From: an uncultured Oxalobacter sp.
Lineage (GTDB): Bacteria; Pseudomonadota; Gammaproteobacteria; Burkholderiales; Burkholderiaceae_D
Reading direction: 5' to 3'
Length of the DNA stretch: 29,305 nucleotides
Assembly: GCA_905202055.1 (NCBI GenBank)
Contig: CAJKQK010000018.1
Span: 1 to 29,305, forward strand
In this document: positions 25,657 through 29,305 of the stretch, piece by piece
How positions within the stretch are numbered: the first letter of the stretch is position 1
Layout of the letters: every line of letters starts with the position of its first letter
Made by a program: the position numbers and the translations under genes
The notes under the pieces: model-generated
Seen by the model: only the letters and a program-made list of their open reading frames with translations
What the model was told of the DNA's origin: nothing
Database searches by the model: none

Positions 25657-26946
25657 TTACCTGGAAGAAGCGGCTTCGGCAGCTTCCTGTGCTTCGACTT
25701 CCCTGTTGTTGGCTTCGATGAAGCGTCTGCGCCACGGTTTCAGGACGAAGAACGACAGGATGGAACAGATTGCCGCAATGCAGGCCGACAGGATGAAGGT
25801 GCGGTTCCAGTTGCCGCCCTTGGCCAGACCGGCAGCCAGAGGAACGAGCAGGGAAGAGGTTCCTTTTGCCGTGTAGAGCGTACCGGCATTACCTGCTGCG
25901 AACTTGGAGCCGAATGTGTCGGCACACATGGACGGGAACAGCGAGAAGATTTCACCCCAGCATGCAAACGTCATGGCGGCGAAGAACATGAAGCCCAAAG
26001 GTTCACGGCCCCAGAACACCAGTCCCAGCAATGCGGCTGCTTCACCTCCGAAGACGATGAGCATCAGGTTTTCACGGCCGAAACGGTCGGACAGGTAACC
26101 CATGATAGGACGGGTTGCGCCGTTACAGATGTTGTCGATGGACATGGCCATTGTCAGCAGCGGCATGGTGACGCCGAGGAGGGTGACCGGGATCTTGTCA
26201 AGGCCATAGTCACGGGAGACAGGGCCGAAAGAAGCGGTTGCCATGATACCACCGGAAGCGACACCGACGAAGCAGATATAGATCAGCCAGAAAATCGGCT
26301 GTCTGAGCATCTGGGTCTGGGTGAAATTCTTTTTGGAAGAAATGACTTTAGGAATGGCCTTCGTTCCAGGTGGCAGTTTGGCACGTGGCATGAACAGTGC
26401 GCAAAATGCGATGATGACGCCCTGGATGATACCGAATACGATGAAAGCCTGTTCATAGCCGGAGCTGTTGATCATGTTGGCGACCGGAATGACGGTAACG
26501 GCTGCACCGGCACCGAAACCTGCCGCGGTTGCACCTGCGGCCAGACCGCGTTTGTCCGGGAACCATTTCAGCGAATTGCCCGAACAGGTACCGTAAACGG
26601 CACCGGCACCGGCACCGGTCAGAATCTGTGCGAAATACAGCATGCCCAGACTTTCTGCCTTTCCGCAGAGAATCCAGCCGATTGTGCTCAGGATGGCACC
26701 GAAAATGATGACAGGACGTGGTCCGAATTTGTCAACGCCCCATCCTTCGAGTGGCACGAGCCATGTTTCGAAGAACAGGAAGATCGTGAACGACAGCTGA
26801 ATGGCTGTACGTGCCCAGTGGAATTTATCTTCGATCGGAGCAACGAACAAAGTCCATCCATACTGGCAGTTGGCGATGGTTGCCATACAAATAATACCTA
26901 GTACAAGTTGTACCCACCGATTGGGATACTTTTCTTGCGTAGCCAT
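25657..26946 (-). CDS. Oxalate:formate antiporter (OFA) family MFS transporter, OxlT-like
   Basis: Inner-membrane major-facilitator transporter, 429 residues with about 12 hydrophobic helices. In OxlT of Oxalobacter formigenes, exchange of oxalate for formate depends on an arginine in TM8 and a lysine in TM11. Here both are in place: NGATRPIMGYLSDRFGR (R279) and LYTAKGTSS (K361). Other pocket positions also match: CQYGWTLF (Q28, Y29) for OxlT QYSWTLY, and CWGEIFSLFPS (W330) for WGGSYALFPS, with Phe334 replacing the Tyr. The overall sequence is clearly diverged from classical OxlT, so it may carry oxalate or another small (di)carboxylate. A strong ribosome-binding site AGGAGAG precedes the ATG. 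The gene stands alone, with a sigma-54 promoter about 120 bases upstream and a terminator behind. Confidence 0.9.
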   Translation of the reverse strand: MATQEKYPNRWVQLVLGIICMATIANCQYGWTLFVAPIEDKFHWARTAIQLSFTIFLFFETWLVPLEGWGVDKFGPRPVIIFGAILSTIGWILCGKAESLGMLYFAQILTGAGAGAVYGTCSGNSLKWFPDKRGLAAGATAAGFGAGAAVTVIPVANMINSSGYEQAFIVFGIIQGVIIAFCALFMPRAKLPPGTKAIPKVISSKKNFTQTQMLRQPIFWLIYICFVGVASGGIMATASFGPVSRDYGLDKIPVTLLGVTMPLLTMAMSIDNICNGATRPIMGYLSDRFGRENLMLIVFGGEAAALLGLVFWGREPLGFMFFAAMTFACWGEIFSLFPSMCADTFGSKFAAGNAGTLYTAKGTSSLLVPLAAGLAKGGNWNRTFILSACIAAICSILSFFVLKPWRRRFIEANNREVEAQEAAEAASSR

Positions 26947-26983
26947 AAATCTACTCTCCTAAAATTTCCAAAAAGAAAATTCT

Positions 26984-27028
26984 CTGGCCTGGCGTCATCC
27001 TTCATGAAATGAGTGGCTGCCGGGCCAG
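26984..27028 (-). promoter_or_regulatory. Possible stem-loop in the transporter leader RNA
   Basis: CTGGCC (26984-26989) and GGCCAG (27023-27028) can pair around a segment centred on TTCATGAA (27001-27008), folding about 45 bases of the predicted 110-base leader. It could influence translation or stability. No known riboswitch was recognised. Confidence 0.25.
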
Positions 27029-27067
27029 TACCGCTCAATGCAAAAAGCAAAGATCAGGCTATTACTC

Positions 27068-27083
27068 TGCATTTTTTGTGCCA
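27068..27083 (-). promoter_or_regulatory. Sigma-54 promoter of the OxlT-like transporter
   Basis: On the minus strand TGGCACAAAAAATGCA, which fits the -24/-12 consensus TGGCACRNNNNTTGCW with a single mismatch and the required GG-N10-GC spacing. It predicts a start near 27057 and a leader of about 110 bases. An FhlA-like activator gene lies on the far side of the transporter gene. Confidence 0.8.
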
Positions 27084-27088
27084 ACTCA

Positions 27089-27117
27089 AAAAAAGGGCAG
27101 ATTTTTCTCCCTTTTTT
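27089..27117. repeat. Inverted repeat between the two sigma-54 promoters
   Basis: AAAAAAGGG (27089-27097) and CCCTTTTTT (27109-27117), perfect 9-bp arms around an 11-base spacer. It lies almost at the midpoint of the 51-base gap between the facing -24 elements. It might bend, bind a regulator, or act as a weak two-way terminator. Confidence 0.5.
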
Positions 27118-27134
27118 ATGACGGTTTTCAGGAT

Positions 27135-27150
27135 TGGCACGGATTATGCA
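27135..27150 (+). promoter_or_regulatory. Second sigma-54 promoter, facing away from the transporter
   Basis: On the plus strand TGGCACGGATTATGCA, again one mismatch from TGGCACRNNNNTTGCW with exact GG-N10-GC spacing and the preferred G after TGGCAC. The predicted start is near 27161. No coding region follows; an intrinsic terminator lies about 40 bases beyond the start. Confidence 0.75.
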
Positions 27151-27160
27151 TTCAAAAGGG

Positions 27161-27233
27161 GCGGACTGAGTCATCAGATCTATTCTTCTTTTTTGACAGG
27201 AAAACTCTCCAAAGGGGGAGTTTTCCTTTTTTT
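27161..27233 (+). ncRNA. Candidate sigma-54-dependent small RNA (about 70 nt)
   Basis: Defined by the sigma-54 promoter at 27135-27150 and the strong terminator ending at 27233. The predicted RNA has a short 5' part with a 4-bp stem (CTGA/TCAG, 27166-27177), then a U-rich single-stranded run (27182-27194) of the kind Hfq binds, then the terminator hairpin ending in U7. There is no start codon with a usable frame. The segment ACTCTCC (27204-27210) could pair over seven bases with GGAGAGT in the transporter's ribosome-binding site, but it lies in the terminator stem and may be chance. Existence and start are predictions. Confidence 0.5.
27198..27233 (+). terminator. Strong intrinsic terminator of the candidate small RNA
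   Basis: Stem AGGAAAACTC (27198-27207) with GAGTTTTCCT (27218-27227), extended inward by TCC/GGG with one G-T pair. It is followed by an uninterrupted T-run to 27233. There is no T-run on the opposite strand, so it acts only on + strand transcripts, although no + strand gene precedes it. Confidence 0.8.
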
Positions 27234-27296
27234 CATCTGTCATCGGCGCGTGTTTTTCTTTTTTCTGAATGTCTTGATTTTTCTTTAAAAAACAAC

Positions 27297-27341
27297 CATT
27301 TCGGTTTTTACCGATTCATCCGGTATTTTTCGGTGAAAATG
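27297..27341. promoter_or_regulatory. Clustered CGGT/ACCG half-sites, possible activator binding region
   Basis: TCGGT-TTTT-ACCGA (27301-27314) is followed by CGGT at 27321 and 27331, so half-sites recur about every ten bases, one helix turn. The first is preceded by CATTTCG and the last is followed by GAAAATG, resembling the halves of the FhlA site CATTTCGTACGAAATG as I recall it. The cluster lies roughly 215-260 bases upstream of the transporter's sigma-54 promoter, a normal distance for an enhancer. The rest of 27240-27480 shows nothing else I can support. Confidence 0.4.
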
Positions 27342-27489
27342 AATGTCCTGCGATGAGAGCCGTCATGGCAGAGCCATTCCGGCAGCCGGGAATGTCTGTT
27401 CAGAAAGAGGGACTGGAAGAGCTTGTTATATACCGCCTGATTTTACTGCCGGGAAACAATCTGCCAGTTTGCATTTCCAGACTTTGGGG

Positions 27490-27543
27490 TGTCAATGACA
27501 CTTTTTTTGGTGTCATTGACATGTTAATTGACAATTCGATAAT
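27490..27543 (+). promoter_or_regulatory. Promoter with large inverted-repeat operator before the ATPase
   Basis: TGTCAATGACAC (27490-27501) and GTGTCATTGACA (27510-27521) are perfect 12-bp arms around an 8-base T-rich spacer, and each arm is itself symmetric (TGTCA-N-TGACA). The right arm ends in the -35 TTGACA (27516-27521). GATAAT (27538-27543) follows at 16 bases, giving a near-consensus sigma-70 promoter reading into the truncated ATPase. The overlap suggests repression by a dimer-of-dimers regulator; I do not recognise which. Confidence 0.55.
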
Positions 27544-27600
27544 GAAAGATTTGACGGGAAAAACGCTTTTTTCAGAACAAAACGCTTCAGGCGCACGGAA

Positions 27601-29305
27601 GGACAATCCTTTGCCTGATCGCCATCGGCTCCGGTGCAGCCGCCGTCTCGGGCATCTATGCGGTCTACAGAATCGGTTTCGCCCTCGGGCACGGTGACAT
27701 GATGATGGCGCACGACTTCGCCATGAACCTGTATTTCGAATCGGCCGCCGTCATCCTGACCCTGATCACCCTCGGCCGTTACTTCGAGGCACGCGCCAAA
27801 GGAAAAACGTCCGAAGCCATCTCGCGACTGATGGAACTGGCGCCCAAAACCGCCACGCTGCTTAAAGACGGCATTGAAGAAACCGTCCCGGCCGATACGG
27901 TTGCCGTTGGCGACATCCTTGTCGTCAAGGCGGGAGAAAGCGTTCCCGTCGATGGCGTCATCACGGAAGGCCACGGTGTAATCGACGAATCGGCCCTTAC
28001 CGGCGAAAGCGTTCCCGTCGAAAAACTGGTCGGCGACACCGTTTCCGGCGCAACGATCAACCAGTCCGGCCATTTCCTGATGCGCGCCACACAGGTCGGC
28101 GACGACACGACACTCGCCCAAATCGTCAAACTGGTCGATGAAGCCACGTCTTCCAAAGCACCGATTGCCCGGCTTGCCGACAAAATCAGCGGCATCTTCG
28201 TCCCGGTCGTCATCGCCATTGCCATTACCGCGGCCCTCATCTGGCTCCTGCTTGGCTATGGTACCGAATTCGCTTTGTCGATAGCCATCTCGGTGCTCGT
28301 CATTTCCTGCCCTTGCGCGCTGGGTCTGGCAACGCCCACCGCCATCATGGTCGGCACCGGGCGGGGCGCGGCCAACGGCATCCTGTTCAAATCCGCAGAA
28401 GCCATCGAAAAACTGCAAGGCATCGATACCGTCGTGCTCGACAAGACCGGCACCGTAACCGTTGGCAAACCGGTCGTGACCGACATTGTCCTTGCGTCCG
28501 ACATCGTGGAAAAAGAATTCCTGAGCATAGCCGCATCGCTTGAAAAACTCTCCGAACACGCACTCGGCATTGCCATCGTCAGGGAAGCCGAACGCCAGAA
28601 TCTGATGACTGGCAAAGTCACCAGTTTCACCCAGACGCCCGGACAGGGCATTTCCGGAAACATCGACGGCATCCCTTATTCTGCGGGTAATGCCCGGCTG
28701 CTGGCCGCGCTGGAAATTCCCCTTGACGGGCAATGGCAGCAAAGGGCCGAAGCGCTTGCCGAAGACGGCAAGACCGTGCTTTACTTCGTCCGCGAAAAAA
28801 CCCTTTTGGGCATGATCGCCGTTGCCGATACCGTCAAGCCTTTTTCCCGTGCCGCCATCGAAAAACTGCAGGCGATGGGACTGGACGTTATCATGCTCAC
28901 AGGCGATAACGCCAGAACTGCCGCCGCCATCCAGCGGCAGACCGGCATTGCCCATGTGCTCGCCGAAGTCCTGCCGCAAGACAAGGAAAGGGAAATCAGG
29001 CAGCTTCAGGAAAAAGGCAAAAAAGTCGCGATGGTCGGCGACGGCATCAACGACGCGCCTGCCCTTGCCCGTGCGGACGTCGGGATTGCCATCGGAGCGG
29101 GAACGGACATCGCCATCGAATCGGCCGACGTCGTCCTCATGAAAAGCGACCTGATGGACGTGGTTACCGCCATCGACCTGTCCAAAGCCGTCATGAAGAA
29201 CATTCGGCAAAACCTTTTCTGGGCATTTATCTATAACATTATCGGCATCCCGGTTGCGGCAGGTGTGTTTTACGGCATTGCAGGCCTGACCCTGAACCCC
29301 ATGAT
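27601..29305 (+). pseudogene. copA: 5'-truncated copper-type P1B-ATPase (CopA-like), 3' end outside window
   Basis: Homology to copper-exporting P-type ATPases begins abruptly near 27601 at LIAIGSGAAAVSGIYAVYRIG, the first helix of the core. The metal-binding N-terminus and helices MA and MB are absent, and the frame has a stop at 27552 with no start codon before ATG 27699. Downstream the frame is intact to the window end. It shows FESAAVILTLITLGRYFEARAKGKTSEAI, the actuator loop TGES, the ion-binding SCPCALGLATPT, phosphorylation site DKTGTVT, and GDGINDAPALA. The nucleotide-domain HP dipeptide is altered: SEHALGIAI instead of SEHPL. The intact frame points to a recent truncation; a shortened functional core is less likely because helix M1 would be lost or lack a start. 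Confidence 0.75.

Noticed and set aside
27490..27521. 12-bp inverted repeat considered as an invertible switch or insertion-sequence end
   Set aside because: The arms enclose only eight bases, no recombinase or transposase is nearby, and no target duplication is visible; an operator fits better.
27353..27697. 114-codon + strand frame spanning the operator and the ATPase junction
   Set aside because: No ribosome-binding site, it crosses the promoter and palindromes, and its end lies out of frame within ATPase homology; no recognisable domain.
27513..29210. 565-codon open frame on the minus strand opposite the ATPase
   Set aside because: It is the antisense shadow of a GC-rich coding frame; the + strand frame carries all P-type ATPase motifs, and the minus protein is Gly/Asp/Phe-rich without any family signature.
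1..29305. CRISPR arrays, tRNA/rRNA genes, insertion sequences
   Set aside because: No regularly spaced repeats, no tRNA-like cloverleaf noticed, and no transposase or integrase motifs in any plausible coding frame.

Overview
The window looks like a chromosome segment of a Gram-negative proteobacterium, most probably a beta-proteobacterium of the Oxalobacter type. A tripartite RND efflux system with an outer-membrane lipoprotein shows the Gram-negative envelope. The Oxalobacter suggestion is inference: it rests on an oxalate:formate-antiporter-family transporter that keeps the substrate-pocket residues of OxlT, and on a formate-regulator-like (FhlA-type) sigma-54 activator next to it. No rRNA or other taxonomic marker is present.

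Left end (1-4602, + strand): the 3' end of a type I restriction-modification operon, with partial hsdS, complete hsdR and a translationally coupled YgjP-type metallopeptidase. Next (4670-13741, - strand) is a four-gene efflux operon, mdtA-mdtB-mdtC-OMF lipoprotein, with a sigma-70-like promoter, a CpxR-like box and a leader inverted repeat upstream. Then (14113-16876, - strand) come an RclA-type flavin disulfide reductase and a two-gene unit encoding an NAD(P)-binding protein and a PNPOx-like flavoprotein.

Middle (17118-20965): a small DUF1622-like membrane protein, a hipB-hipA toxin-antitoxin pair with operator-like repeats, and, converging on it, two tandem genes of one unrecognised family. 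The upstream copy carries a one-base frameshift in an A5 tract, which can be diagnosed by comparison with its neighbour.

Right part (21011-27350): preT-preA (reductive pyrimidine catabolism), an FhlA-like sigma-54 enhancer-binding protein, and the OxlT-like transporter, all on the - strand. Upstream of the transporter are two near-consensus sigma-54 promoters, back to back 51 bp apart. One reads into the transporter. The other reads into a short non-coding stretch of about 70 nt that ends in a strong intrinsic terminator. This makes a candidate sigma-54-controlled small RNA divergent from the transporter, with clustered CGGT/ACCG half-sites further upstream as possible activator sites. It is the most novel-looking feature here.

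Right end (27601-29305, + strand): a copper-type P1B-ATPase that has lost its metal-binding N-terminus and first membrane helices. A promoter overlapped by a large inverted repeat lies just in front of it, and the gene runs off the window.
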